DNA from: an uncultured Halomonas sp.
GTDB lineage: Bacteria; Pseudomonadota; Gammaproteobacteria; Pseudomonadales; Halomonadaceae
DNA length: 64,000 bases
Assembly: GCF_947490095.1 (NCBI RefSeq)
Contig: NZ_CANLFS010000017.1
Coordinates: 1 to 64,000 of the forward strand
Reading direction: 5' to 3'
Shown: positions 15,605-24,393 of the stretch, one piece after another
How the letters are laid out: each line of letters begins with the position of its first letter
Position numbering within the stretch: position 1 is the stretch's first letter
Made by a program: the position numbers and the translations under genes
Notes under the pieces: generated by a model
Databases searched by the model: none
Seen by the model: the letters and a program-made list of their open reading frames with translations, nothing else
Told to the model about the DNA's origin: nothing

Positions 15605-16312
15605 TCAGGCCTCGTAGGCCGCCTTGAGCCGGTAGAACTCGGCGACGATGTCGTCCATGGCCTCGGAGTCATAGTCGCACAGGCCGCTGACCACCAGCTT
15701 CTTGGAGCCGGTGCCTACCCGCTCACCGTCCGACTGGATACTGAATTCGAGCAGGGTGTCGCCGCGCTTGCCGTTGATCGTCAGCGAGGAGTCGAGCAGC
15801 TCCAGTGCGGGGGCCAGGTCCTCGAGGCGCTCCAGGGAGAAGCCCATGCTGTCATAGATCACCAGCGGCCGGCTAGGATTGAACATCACGCCCTGCTCTT
15901 CCATCAAGGGCTTGAGGTAGTGCGGGAAGTTCTTGCCCGAGAACGAGACATAGCAGCGCGTGAAGGCTTCTACAATCGCCTCATCCCGCGTTGTCGCCCC
16001 CCCACGTGAGACCTCCAGATAGCATTTGCCGGCACCGTCACAGACCCGAATCAGCCCGTCGGCATGTTCCTGGAACATCAATGGGGTGCCATCGCCCACC
16101 ATGCTGAGGAAGCGAAACTCCATGCGCTGGGAGAGGCCAAAGCGCGCCAGCACCAGGGCGAACAGCAGATCTCCGGGCACACAGAAACGCCGTGCATCCG
16201 GGTTATGGATCGGGTTGTAGTCGCCGGCGATTCCCTTGGCGAACTGGCTGGCCTGTTCGGCCGAGATGGTGAGACGGTCCCCCGCCAGCGTATGAAATTC
16301 ATCGAGAAACAT
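15605..16312 (-). CDS. DUF3581 family protein
   Basis: 235 residues. SAEQASQFAKGIAGDYNPIH and the continuing NPDARRFCVPGDLLFALVLA resemble a hotdog-fold dehydratase-like N-terminus (the D-x-N-P-I-H pattern), which is the DUF3581 hallmark in gammaproteobacteria. No pathway is known. Convergent with arfB, 16 bp apart. Confidence 0.85.
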   Translation of the reverse strand: MFLDEFHTLAGDRLTISAEQASQFAKGIAGDYNPIHNPDARRFCVPGDLLFALVLARFGLSQRMEFRFLSMVGDGTPLMFQEHADGLIRVCDGAGKCYLEVSRGGATTRDEAIVEAFTRCYVSFSGKNFPHYLKPLMEEQGVMFNPSRPLVIYDSMGFSLERLEDLAPALELLDSSLTINGKRGDTLLEFSIQSDGERVGTGSKKLVVSGLCDYDSEAMDDIVAEFYRLKAAYEA

Positions 16313-16530
16313 GCGTCACTGCCTGCGTCGTTGGCGATCCAAAAGCGTCCGGCGGCTGCCGAAGCGCAGATGATGCCATAAAACAGTTCAGGAGGGGTCC
16401 GAGTTCCTCTTGCATAGCAACTACTCCTTTAGTGGTAGGGGTTTGCGTCTATGTTGCGGTGCACGGCCGGTGCTAGAATGATCACGATTTCTCACCCTTC
16501 CCATGAACCTCGTTTTCGGGACTCAACGCC
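16313..16530. other. Intergenic region upstream of nhaD and DUF3581
   Basis: This 218-bp spacer separates two divergent genes and must hold both promoters. A TAGAAT at 16474-16479 could serve as a -10 for nhaD, but I see no convincing -35 at the right distance. No hairpin or riboswitch-like structure is evident. Confidence 0.35.
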
Positions 16531-18009
16531 ATGCCATCCTTCGGATATCCAACCCTGCGGCCCCGGCACAATGCCTGGTGGCCGGGGTGTCTCGTGCTTG
16601 TCTGTCTGCTTTTCAGCCCCGCCGCCCTTGCGGTGACGGGCGATCTGGATCTCACCAACTCCGTCGTCGGCCTGATCGCCGTGAGTATTTTCGTCCTCGC
16701 CTATGCGCTTGTCATGGGCGAGGAGAAGCTGCACATGCGCAAGTCCAAGCCGGTGCTGATTGCCGCCGGCATCATCTGGGCGCTGATCGGCTGGGTCTAC
16801 GTGCAGGCCGGCATGCCCGCCGAGGCCGAGCACGCCTTCCGCGCCACCCTGCTCGAATTCACCGAATTGATGCTCTTTTTGCTGGTGGCGATGACCTATA
16901 TCAACGCCCTGGACGAGCGCCGGACCTTCGACGTACTGCGCAGCTGGATGGTGCGCAAGGGCTTCACCTACCGCCAGCTGTTCTGGATCACCGGCGGGCT
17001 GGCCTTCGTGATCTCCCCCATCGCCGATAACCTGACCACGGCCTTGCTGATGTGTGCGGTGGTGAGCAAGGTGGCGGAAGGCGACAAGCGCTTCATCAAC
17101 CTGGCCTGCGTCAACATCGTGGTGGCGGCCAACGCCGGCGGCGCCTTCAGCCCCTTCGGCGATATCACCACGCTGATGGTATGGCAGGCCGGCATGATCC
17201 ATTTTCAGGAATTCTTCGTCCTGCTGCTGCCCTCGCTGGTCAACTTCCTGATCCCGGCGGCGGCCATGACCCTGTTCATCAAGAACCGCAAGCCGGATAG
17301 CCTCGAGGAAGAGGTCTGGCTCAAGCGCGGTGCACGCCGCATCCTGGTGCTGTTCCTGCTGACCGTGGCCACCGCCGTTGCCTGTCATACCTTCCTGCAC
17401 CTGCCGCCGGTGCTGGGCATGATGACCGGCCTTGGCTACCTGCAGTTCTTCGGATACTACCTGCGCCGCACCCTGCCCCGTTCGCTGGAAAAGAAGCGCA
17501 CTCGCTATGCACGCCGCGGCGACGACAAGAAGCTCGCCCAGCTGGGTAGTGTGGTGCCCTTCGACGTCTTCAACCGGGTGGCTCGCGCCGAGTGGGATAC
17601 TCTGCTGTTCTTCTACGGGGTAGTGATGTGTGTCGGTGGCCTGGGCTACATGGGTTACCTGGCGATGCTCTCCGAGGCGCTCTACAGCGGCTGGGGAGCC
17701 ACCAATGCCAACGTCGCCCTGGGCATCATCTCGGCGGTGGTCGATAATATCCCGGTGATGTTCGCGGTGCTGACCATGGAACCCAGCATGTCTCACGGCC
17801 ACTGGTTGCTGATCACCCTGACGGCCGGCGTCGGCGGCAGCCTGCTCTCCATCGGCTCCGCCGCCGGTGTGGCACTGATGGGCCAGGCCCGGGGCAACTA
17901 TACCTTCATGGGCCACCTGCGCTGGGCTCCGGTGATCGCCCTGGGTTACATTGCGAGTATCGCCACCCACCTGTGGCTCAATGCCGAGACCTTCCAGGTC
18001 TTCGGCTGA
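16531..18009 (+). CDS. nhaD: NhaD-type Na+/H+ antiporter
   Basis: 492 residues. Exports Na+ (or Li+) in exchange for protons across the inner membrane, a typical halophile function. A signal-like N-terminal segment (LVLVCLLFSPAALAVTG) precedes about 12 membrane segments. Diagnostic stretches are VAMTYINALDERRTF, SPIADNLTTALLMCAVV, VAANAGGAFSPFGDITTLM, IISAVVDNIPVMFAVLTM and GGSLLSIGSAAGVALMGQ. Length and order match NhaD of Vibrio and Halomonas. A hairpin follows the stop. Confidence 0.96.
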   Translation: MPSFGYPTLRPRHNAWWPGCLVLVCLLFSPAALAVTGDLDLTNSVVGLIAVSIFVLAYALVMGEEKLHMRKSKPVLIAAGIIWALIGWVYVQAGMPAEAEHAFRATLLEFTELMLFLLVAMTYINALDERRTFDVLRSWMVRKGFTYRQLFWITGGLAFVISPIADNLTTALLMCAVVSKVAEGDKRFINLACVNIVVAANAGGAFSPFGDITTLMVWQAGMIHFQEFFVLLLPSLVNFLIPAAAMTLFIKNRKPDSLEEEVWLKRGARRILVLFLLTVATAVACHTFLHLPPVLGMMTGLGYLQFFGYYLRRTLPRSLEKKRTRYARRGDDKKLAQLGSVVPFDVFNRVARAEWDTLLFFYGVVMCVGGLGYMGYLAMLSEALYSGWGATNANVALGIISAVVDNIPVMFAVLTMEPSMSHGHWLLITLTAGVGGSLLSIGSAAGVALMGQARGNYTFMGHLRWAPVIALGYIASIATHLWLNAETFQVFG

Positions 18010-18017
18010 GCCTGTCG

Positions 18018-18038
18018 CCCGGCGGCATCGCCGCCGGG
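18018..18038 (+). terminator. Stem-loop after nhaD
   Basis: CCCGGCGGC (18018-18026), loop ATC, GCCGCCGGG (18030-18038): a perfect 9-bp stem starting 9 bp after the nhaD stop. There is no clear U-run after it, so intrinsic termination is plausible but not certain. Confidence 0.5.
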
Positions 18039-18207
18039 TGGCCTGCGTTGACTCACTCGCTTTACATATTCATTTCTTCATGTAGCGTATCGGCAACTAC
18101 TATCCGCCACGTCAGGCAAGGCCCCCGGCTCATTCATGGCCCACGTGACACCATAACAAGAGCAGCCAGTAGGCCATCATGGTATCTCGCCGCAACACCC
18201 TAATATT

Positions 18208-18678
18208 GTGCCTCGTTGCCACTCTGCCATGGAGTGGCATATCGTGTGGCTAAGAGCCGTCCTGATGCTTTATCTGCTATCCCTGATGGGGATGGGGACA
18301 AAGGCCCTTGCCGACGACCCGGCCGTACTGCTGGTTGCCCATGCCGATGTCGCCACTCAACACCTCACGCGGGATACCACGCGAGCCATCTTCGCCATGC
18401 GCCAGCGCACCTGGCCCGATGGGCAGGCCGCGCGTGTCTTCGTCCTGCCCAATGACCACCCCGTGCACGCCCGCTTCACCAAGGAGCGCCTGGCCGTCTA
18501 CCCCCATCAACTGCAGCTGGCCTGGGATCGCATGGTGTTCTCGGGCACCGGCCAGGCACCGGATCGCGCAAGAAACCAGGCCGAGATGCGCGACCTAATT
18601 GCCACCACCCCTGGCTCGGTGGGCTATCTGGAAAGGGAGTACCTGGATGAGCGCATCCAAGTCATCACGATGGATTGA
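18208..18678 (+). CDS. Periplasmic phosphate-binding (PstS-like) domain protein
   Basis: 156 residues from a GTG at 18208; ATG at 18229 or at 18265 are alternatives and none has a good ribosome-binding site. A hydrophobic leader ending GTKALADD precedes LLVAHADVATQHLTRDTTRA, FAMRQRTWPDGQAARVFVLP and TTPGSVGYLERE, the pattern of short PstS-like/periplasmic binding proteins that occur with porins. Probably periplasmic. Its last 32 bp overlap the barrel gene, implying cotranscription. An ORF with another signal-like leader starts at 18179 in a different frame. Confidence 0.7.
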   Translation: MPRCHSAMEWHIVWLRAVLMLYLLSLMGMGTKALADDPAVLLVAHADVATQHLTRDTTRAIFAMRQRTWPDGQAARVFVLPNDHPVHARFTKERLAVYPHQLQLAWDRMVFSGTGQAPDRARNQAEMRDLIATTPGSVGYLEREYLDERIQVITMD

Positions 18679-19852
18679 GAGGCTCGCCGCCTTTACTCTG
18701 TCTGCCGCACTGGGGCTGGCATGGCTGCCGGCACACGCCGATAGTGAGGAGATGCTGGACACACTGCAGATGCACGGTTTTCTCAGCCAGGCACTGATCA
18801 TCACGGACGACAACAATTTCTTCGGCCCCAGCAACGAAGACGAGGGTAGTGTCGAGTTCACAGAGATCGGTGCCAACGTTTCACTGCGTCCCCATGAAGA
18901 TATATTAATTGCCGCACAGGCACTGAGCCGACGTGCGGGCGGGGACGGGGGGGATGCTCGACCCGTTCTCGACTATGGTATCGTCGACTATCAAGTGTTA
19001 TCGAACCAACAACGTACCTTCGGCATACAAGTCGGCCGCTTCAAGAATCCCTTCGGTTTCTATAACCAGACGCGTGATGTGGCGTTTACTCGTCCAAGCA
19101 TCCTGCTTCCTCAGTCAATCTACTTCGATCGCACACGATCCCTGGCCCTCTCGGCAGATGGTGCAAGCTTTTACGTTGAAGAACGCTTCGATAAAGGCAT
19201 AATGCGACTTAAAGGTGGTGTAGGCACACCCACGGACCGGGACCTGGGCAAGCAACTCTTCCAGCCAAGTCTTGACTATGACGTGAAGGGGGACACATCA
19301 TCAATTGCGCAAATAATTTACGAACACAACAATGGACGATTTAATGCAGCATTAAGCGCAGCAGACGTAAACCTTGAAATCAACCATGGATCAAACGATG
19401 GCGAACTCAACTTCCAGCCGTGGATATTGTCTCTGCAATATGACACCGGAAGCTGGGCACTGACTGGTGAGTATGCAGTTCGTAGCCTTGACCTGACAGG
19501 CATGGGTGAAGCACGCAAATCAGACACTACGGGTGAAAGTTGGTATATCCAATACTCAAAACGCTTCTTTAGCGACTGGCAATGGCTACTTCGTTACGAC
19601 AGGATGGTCAGCGACAAGGACGACCGGTCAGGTAAAAAATATGCAGAACAAGGGCAAGGTCCAGCACACTCACGATTTGCCGAGGACGTCACCATCGGTT
19701 TGCAATGGAGCGTGAGTCCACGCGTACTTCTCGCGGCCGAATATCATCAGATTGATGGTACCGGATGGTTACCACTTCAGGATAACCAGGATGTCTCAGA
19801 AACAGAACGCCACTGGAACATGCTGCTGTTCCAATTCTCGTTGCGTTTCTGA
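18647..19852 (+). CDS. Outer-membrane beta-barrel (porin-like) protein
   Basis: 401 residues; ATG 18647 chosen because GGGAG lies 7 nt upstream. The signal peptide (LAAFTLSAALGLAWLPAHAD) is followed by alternating amphipathic strands such as FGIQVGRFKNPFGFYNQTRD, WALTGEYAVRSL and VLLAAEYHQIDGT, ending in LLFQFSLRF with the terminal Phe of outer-membrane barrels. Substrate is unknown. The stretch 18900-19850 is noticeably richer in A/T than the flanks. Sits between the binding-protein gene and the GGDEF-EAL gene in one probable operon. Confidence 0.8.
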   Translation: MSASKSSRWIERLAAFTLSAALGLAWLPAHADSEEMLDTLQMHGFLSQALIITDDNNFFGPSNEDEGSVEFTEIGANVSLRPHEDILIAAQALSRRAGGDGGDARPVLDYGIVDYQVLSNQQRTFGIQVGRFKNPFGFYNQTRDVAFTRPSILLPQSIYFDRTRSLALSADGASFYVEERFDKGIMRLKGGVGTPTDRDLGKQLFQPSLDYDVKGDTSSIAQIIYEHNNGRFNAALSAADVNLEINHGSNDGELNFQPWILSLQYDTGSWALTGEYAVRSLDLTGMGEARKSDTTGESWYIQYSKRFFSDWQWLLRYDRMVSDKDDRSGKKYAEQGQGPAHSRFAEDVTIGLQWSVSPRVLLAAEYHQIDGTGWLPLQDNQDVSETERHWNMLLFQFSLRF

Positions 19853-19885
19853 CGACTCCCTATTCCAGACCTGGAACCCATAGAA

Positions 19886-22744
19886 ATGACTGTTCCCTCG
19901 CCCCTCCAGACCCGTCATCAACTCAGCCTGACGTGGCGCGTTATCGCTCTGAGCAGTCTGTTGCTGGTCGGTCTAGTGGTACTGTTTACTTGGCTAGGAC
20001 ATCAGAACCTGACGCGTCAGTTCCAAGAGAGCCGTAACGAAGATCACGAACGCCAGCAGCGAGTGATTAACCTTGCCCTTCAGCGCTCAGCCGAGAACCT
20101 TCGCCAGCTGGCAGGGTTAACCGCGGCCACACCGCGCCTGGGCCCCCCTCTCGAGGCTGGCAATGCAGACGAGGTCGACCGGGCACTGGCCTCCCAGTGG
20201 CCGACCCTGCAACTCGAGGCTGGCATAGACGAGATATGGGTGGCAAACACCCAGGGGCGGCTCCTGGGTCACTGGGGATCCAGTCGAGAAGGTACCGGTC
20301 TTCCGATCAGAGCCTGGGTACAGCGAGTAATGAGGACGGAGAGTCCCATCACACGGCTAAGCTGTACGAGCAATTGCCAGCAGCTAGCCGCTGTACCGAT
20401 ACTTGTGGAAGGTGAAAGCGTGGGCCTGGTCGTTCTCTCTCGCTCACTGGCCGATGTGACCCGGCAGGTCAGGGAGGTCTCCAATGCCGAGGTGGCCCTG
20501 CTGGTCACGGACCCGGTAGGGAGTCAGGAGCTGATCGAGGAGCGAAAAATCGCACCCTGGGATGGCTACTTGCTGGCGCTGACACGCCAGGAAGAGAGCC
20601 TGCCCCTGCTGCAGCGGGCTTCGCAACTCAGTCCCATCAGCGACCTGCTGCAGCATCCCTTACAGCTGCAGGATCAGGATCAGCACTTCGAACTCAGTGC
20701 CGTAAGAATGGACGAGCTCACCAGCGGTCGTAGTAATGGTTATTTCCTGCTGATCTCCAACATTTCTTCACAGATCCAGGCCATCAACAAGGATACGCGT
20801 ACTCTGATGGGAGTCGGCCTGATCGGCTGGCTGGCGGCCGAGCTGATGCTGCTATTGATCCTGTTACGCCCGATGGCACGCCTGCGTCGGATCGCCGGAG
20901 TCCTGCCAACGCTTGCCAATGGTGGCTTCGATGATGTCCGGGCCGCAATTCCGGCGACCCGCCATCGGCTGCCGAACGAAATCGACGTGTTGGAAAACTC
21001 CACCCTGGCCCTCTCTCATCAACTCAAGATGCTTGAGGAGGAGGTTCAGGAACGAGGTGACCAGTTGGCACAACGGGTCAACGAACTGGCCAAGGAACGG
21101 GACTTCGTCAATAGTCTGCTGGACACTGCTCGTGTCTTCATCATTGCCCAGGATAGCCAGGGGCGGATCAGTCTGGTCAACGATCACACTCGAACCACGC
21201 TCAATCTCGACGATGCCTCTCTTCTGGGTCGCCACTTCGTCGATGTGTTCGAGGGCGGCCGCCCTTCACCGGTAAACGCCTTCGACATTCCTCAGCAGGA
21301 AGAGCGAAGCCTGTATACTCCGGATCAGCGCCAGCACACCATCGCCTGGTATCACGCTCCGCTGCCCTCAGGCGACGACGAGAGCAAGTCACGCATCTCG
21401 GTAGGACTCGATATCACCAAGCGCAAGGCCGCAGAGGCACGCCTGACATGGCTGGCAGAACGCGACCCCCTGACCGAGCTCTATAACCGACGCTACTTCC
21501 AGGACGCCCTACAGGTGGCGCTGTCGCGCCAGTCGCAGGGTGCGGTGCTACTGCTGGACCTCGACCAGTTCAAGGAAGTCAACGAGCTGAGCGGCCACCA
21601 TATCGGTGACCGCCTGCTACGCGAGGTGGCCGATACCCTCTTACTGAACCTGGGGCACCACGGGGTTATCGCTCGCCTGGGAGGCGACGAATTCTCGCTA
21701 CTGCTGGAGCATGCCGATGCAGACCGGGCGATTCAGGTTGCCCAACATATCGAGCAGCTGCTCGATGGCCTGGGGTTTACCGCCACAGGACGACGCCATC
21801 GTGTGACTGCCAGCATCGGTATTGCACTATATCCCACGCACGGCACCACACCAGCCGATATGATGGCCAGCGCCGACGTGGCCATGTACAGGGCCAAGGA
21901 GAACAGCGTTCAACAGTGGCACCTGCTCTCGCACACCGAGAATGCCAAGGACGAATTGCAGGAACGGGTCTATTGGGTCGAGCGCGTGCGCAGTGCTCTG
22001 GCAGATGACAGCTTCGAGCTGATGGTGCAACCTATCATGCGATTGGAAGATCACGACGTGAGGCATTACGAGGTTCTGCTTCGCATGCGCGATGCCGACG
22101 GTAGCCTGACGTCTCCTGCGGCCTTCATCCCCGTCGCGGAGCGTAGCGGACAGATCGTGAAGGTCGATCGCTGGGTACTACGCCACAGCCTGCGGGCACT
22201 CAGCCAACTACAGGACCGCGGCATCTCTCTGGCGGTCAATCTGTCCGGACAATCATTGCACGATGTAGGGCTGAAACAGTATCTAGCCGACGAACTGGCC
22301 GCCACCGGAGCCGATCCTCACCACCTCATCCTGGAGGTTACCGAGACCGCTGCCGTGACGGATTTCTCTACGGCGCGTGGCGTCCTGCAGGCACTACGCG
22401 ACCTCGGGTGTCGAACCGCACTGGACGACTTCGGTGTGGGGTTCAGCAGCTTCCACTATCTGGGACAGTTGCCTGTGGACTATATCAAGATTGACGGCTC
22501 CTTTATTCGCAGTCTGCTGATCAGCCCGGAGAGCAGAGTGATTGTCCAGGCTATTGCCGATATTGCCGCCGGGTTCGGCAAGCAGGCTATCGCGGAATTC
22601 GTCGATCAGGAGGCCCTTCTGCCGATACTGAGGTCCTATGGCATCTCCTACGGTCAAGGCTTCCACCTGGGCAGGCCCTCACCACTTGGAGAGACATTCA
22701 AGAACACACAGCACTGCCTCCCAGGGCGGGCTAAAAGGAGGTAG
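19886..22744 (+). CDS. Membrane-bound GGDEF-EAL protein (c-di-GMP turnover) with periplasmic sensor
   Basis: 952 residues. A first membrane helix (WRVIALSSLLLVGLVVLFTW) and a second near residue 310 (GLIGWLAAELMLLLILL) enclose a ~270-residue periplasmic sensor. Then follow a HAMP-like linker, coiled coil, a PAS-like domain (LLDTARVFIIAQDSQGRISL), GGDEF (RLGGDEFSLLLE, near residue 600, intact active site but no RxxD inhibitory site just before it) and EAL (YEVLLRMRD in place of EALLR; LEVTETA, DDFGVGFSS, YIKIDGSF). The EAL domain keeps most catalytic motifs but has AEFVD instead of the usual AEGVE. Either activity, or both, is possible. Its stop is 3 bp from the acyltransferase start. Confidence 0.92.
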   Translation: MTVPSPLQTRHQLSLTWRVIALSSLLLVGLVVLFTWLGHQNLTRQFQESRNEDHERQQRVINLALQRSAENLRQLAGLTAATPRLGPPLEAGNADEVDRALASQWPTLQLEAGIDEIWVANTQGRLLGHWGSSREGTGLPIRAWVQRVMRTESPITRLSCTSNCQQLAAVPILVEGESVGLVVLSRSLADVTRQVREVSNAEVALLVTDPVGSQELIEERKIAPWDGYLLALTRQEESLPLLQRASQLSPISDLLQHPLQLQDQDQHFELSAVRMDELTSGRSNGYFLLISNISSQIQAINKDTRTLMGVGLIGWLAAELMLLLILLRPMARLRRIAGVLPTLANGGFDDVRAAIPATRHRLPNEIDVLENSTLALSHQLKMLEEEVQERGDQLAQRVNELAKERDFVNSLLDTARVFIIAQDSQGRISLVNDHTRTTLNLDDASLLGRHFVDVFEGGRPSPVNAFDIPQQEERSLYTPDQRQHTIAWYHAPLPSGDDESKSRISVGLDITKRKAAEARLTWLAERDPLTELYNRRYFQDALQVALSRQSQGAVLLLDLDQFKEVNELSGHHIGDRLLREVADTLLLNLGHHGVIARLGGDEFSLLLEHADADRAIQVAQHIEQLLDGLGFTATGRRHRVTASIGIALYPTHGTTPADMMASADVAMYRAKENSVQQWHLLSHTENAKDELQERVYWVERVRSALADDSFELMVQPIMRLEDHDVRHYEVLLRMRDADGSLTSPAAFIPVAERSGQIVKVDRWVLRHSLRALSQLQDRGISLAVNLSGQSLHDVGLKQYLADELAATGADPHHLILEVTETAAVTDFSTARGVLQALRDLGCRTALDDFGVGFSSFHYLGQLPVDYIKIDGSFIRSLLISPESRVIVQAIADIAAGFGKQAIAEFVDQEALLPILRSYGISYGQGFHLGRPSPLGETFKNTQHCLPGRAKRR

Positions 22745-22747
22745 CCG

Positions 22748-23578
22748 ATGAACGATGGCACAGAAAAAAAACCAACAAGGGTCATGGTCCATTCCTCTGA
22801 TAAGAGTCTCGGCATCGACCCCGACCAGCTCTTCGACAACTATAGGCTAATAATAGCTCATACTCCCGCACAAAAAAAACGTGCCTTTTCTCTCCGGCAT
22901 GAGGTTTTTCATGAAGAACTACACTATAAAATAGGGGAAAAGACGAACAGTCCATTAGAAAAAGATGCGTATGACCATAACTCTATACTGTGCCTGCTTC
23001 AACACAAGGAAAGCAATGTGGATGCGGGTTGCCTGAGAGTGGTCATTATAGATGAAAACGCCAATCAATCGATTAAAAACCTGCCGCTTGAAGAGTATAG
23101 TGGAAACAGTTTAGGAGACTCAGAACTACATCCGGCCTCTTTTCCAAAAAGCCAGCTGTGCGAAGTATCCAGGCTTGCCGTTCATCCACACTTCAGAAAA
23201 AAGGCCTCTCCCCCCGCAGGAATAATAAGCGAGGATATAAGCAACATTGGCTCTGAAAGCAACGAGAAGCAGTCAGCACTAATCAGCTTGAGTCTATTTC
23301 TTGCCGCGACAGCTATCGTAGGGATTTCGCAGCGCCGACATGTCTTCGCCATGATAGAGCCCAAGTTCAACAGGTTGTTGAAGGTTTCAGGACTTCACTT
23401 TCAGAGAGCGGGAAAGACCATTGATCACTGCGGGCTGAGAGCGGCTTACTACATCGACCAGAAGCAGGCAGAACGCGACCTCCCGGAAAGAATCCTACCG
23501 TTGTATACGCGCATAAAAAGCTGCCTGGAACAGCAGCTTATCCTTCGCGACCACGACACGGACATTCAACTCATCTAG
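22748..23578 (+). CDS. GNAT-type N-acyltransferase, PEP-CTERM/exosortase-associated family
   Basis: 276 residues with AGGAGG 6 nt before the ATG, overlapping the end of the GGDEF-EAL gene. The LuxI/GNAT-like layout is visible: FSLRHEVFHEELHYKIG (conserved R-x-E-V-F/Y region), GCLRVVIIDENA, CEVSRLAVHPHFRKK and the later strand HVFAMIEPKFNRLLKVSGLH. This resembles the exosortase-system-associated acyltransferases (TIGR03694), although no exosortase gene is in the window. Product unknown: acyl-amino acid or signal. Base composition is more A/T-rich than neighbours, suggesting transfer. Tail overlaps the convergent TRIC gene by 8 bp. Confidence 0.75.
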   Translation: MNDGTEKKPTRVMVHSSDKSLGIDPDQLFDNYRLIIAHTPAQKKRAFSLRHEVFHEELHYKIGEKTNSPLEKDAYDHNSILCLLQHKESNVDAGCLRVVIIDENANQSIKNLPLEEYSGNSLGDSELHPASFPKSQLCEVSRLAVHPHFRKKASPPAGIISEDISNIGSESNEKQSALISLSLFLAATAIVGISQRRHVFAMIEPKFNRLLKVSGLHFQRAGKTIDHCGLRAAYYIDQKQAERDLPERILPLYTRIKSCLEQQLILRDHDTDIQLI

Positions 23579-24323
23579 ACTCGTTTCTGCGCCGGGCACG
23601 CTCGGGCGTGATCATTCGTACCCTTACCTTGGGCCGCCGTGGCTCGGCAGGCGGCTCGGGCGGGGCGTCCTCTGGGGCCGGCGGTGTTGGCGCGGAAGCT
23701 CTCGGGATCACCACCCAGGCGAAGGTCGGCAGCGCCAGGCGCCAATGGATGGCGGCCAGGCGCAGGCCGAGGGTCGCACTCAGCGAGAAGGCAACGGCGA
23801 CCGGCCCGGGCGCCCCCAGGGCATCCAGCCCGACATAGACGACGCCACCGGCGATGGCCGCGGTGGCGTAGATTTCCTCGCGCAACACCATGGGAATACG
23901 ACGCGCCAGCACATCGCGCATCATGCCGCCGGCCACCCCGGTCATCACGCCCATCAGCATCGCCACCAACCCCGAAGTGCCCATCTCAAGCGCCTTGTGG
24001 GCGCCGATCACCACGAACAGCGCCAGCCCGAAGGCGTCGGCCACCGGCATGAAGCCTCGAGAGAGGCGATGGATATAGTGAAATCCCAGAATCGAGAGCC
24101 CTACCGTGGCCAGGATCACCCATAGGTAGGTGGGGTCGGTGACCCAGAACACCGGCCTTATGCCGAGTACCAGGTCGCGGAGGGTGCCCCCCCCGATGCC
24201 GGTCATTGCCGCCAGCACCAGCATGCCGAAGGGATCCATGCGCGAACGACAGGCGAGCACCACACCCGACAGGGCAAAGACGACTACCCCCGCCATATCC
24301 AGCCAGTAGATCAATTCGTTCAC
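23571..24323 (-). CDS. Trimeric intracellular cation channel (TRIC/UPF0126) family protein
   Basis: 250 residues; GTG start at 24323 with AAGGAGG 5 nt upstream. Seven membrane segments with two tandem glycine-rich repeats: MTGIGGGTLRDLVLGIRP and MTGVAGGMMRDVLARRIP, the diagnostic paired GGG..RD motifs of bacterial TRIC/YicG channels. The last 45 residues are an unusual Pro-rich then Arg-rich cytosolic tail (PAPEDAPPEPPAEPRRPK). Last gene of the ast-zapE transcript (70-bp gap after zapE), or separately expressed. Confidence 0.88.
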   Translation of the reverse strand: MNELIYWLDMAGVVVFALSGVVLACRSRMDPFGMLVLAAMTGIGGGTLRDLVLGIRPVFWVTDPTYLWVILATVGLSILGFHYIHRLSRGFMPVADAFGLALFVVIGAHKALEMGTSGLVAMLMGVMTGVAGGMMRDVLARRIPMVLREEIYATAAIAGGVVYVGLDALGAPGPVAVAFSLSATLGLRLAAIHWRLALPTFAWVVIPRASAPTPPAPEDAPPEPPAEPRRPKVRVRMITPERARRRNESR

Positions 24324-24393
24324 TGCCGCCTCCTTCCGCCGCGCCGCCTCGAATGGGCGCACAGCATAGACCAATTCCCGCCGGGTGGAAGGG

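Noticed and set aside
16492..17970. A 492-codon open frame on the minus strand opposite nhaD
   Set aside because: Same reasoning: nhaD is clear on the plus strand and the antisense translation has no recognisable domain and skewed composition.
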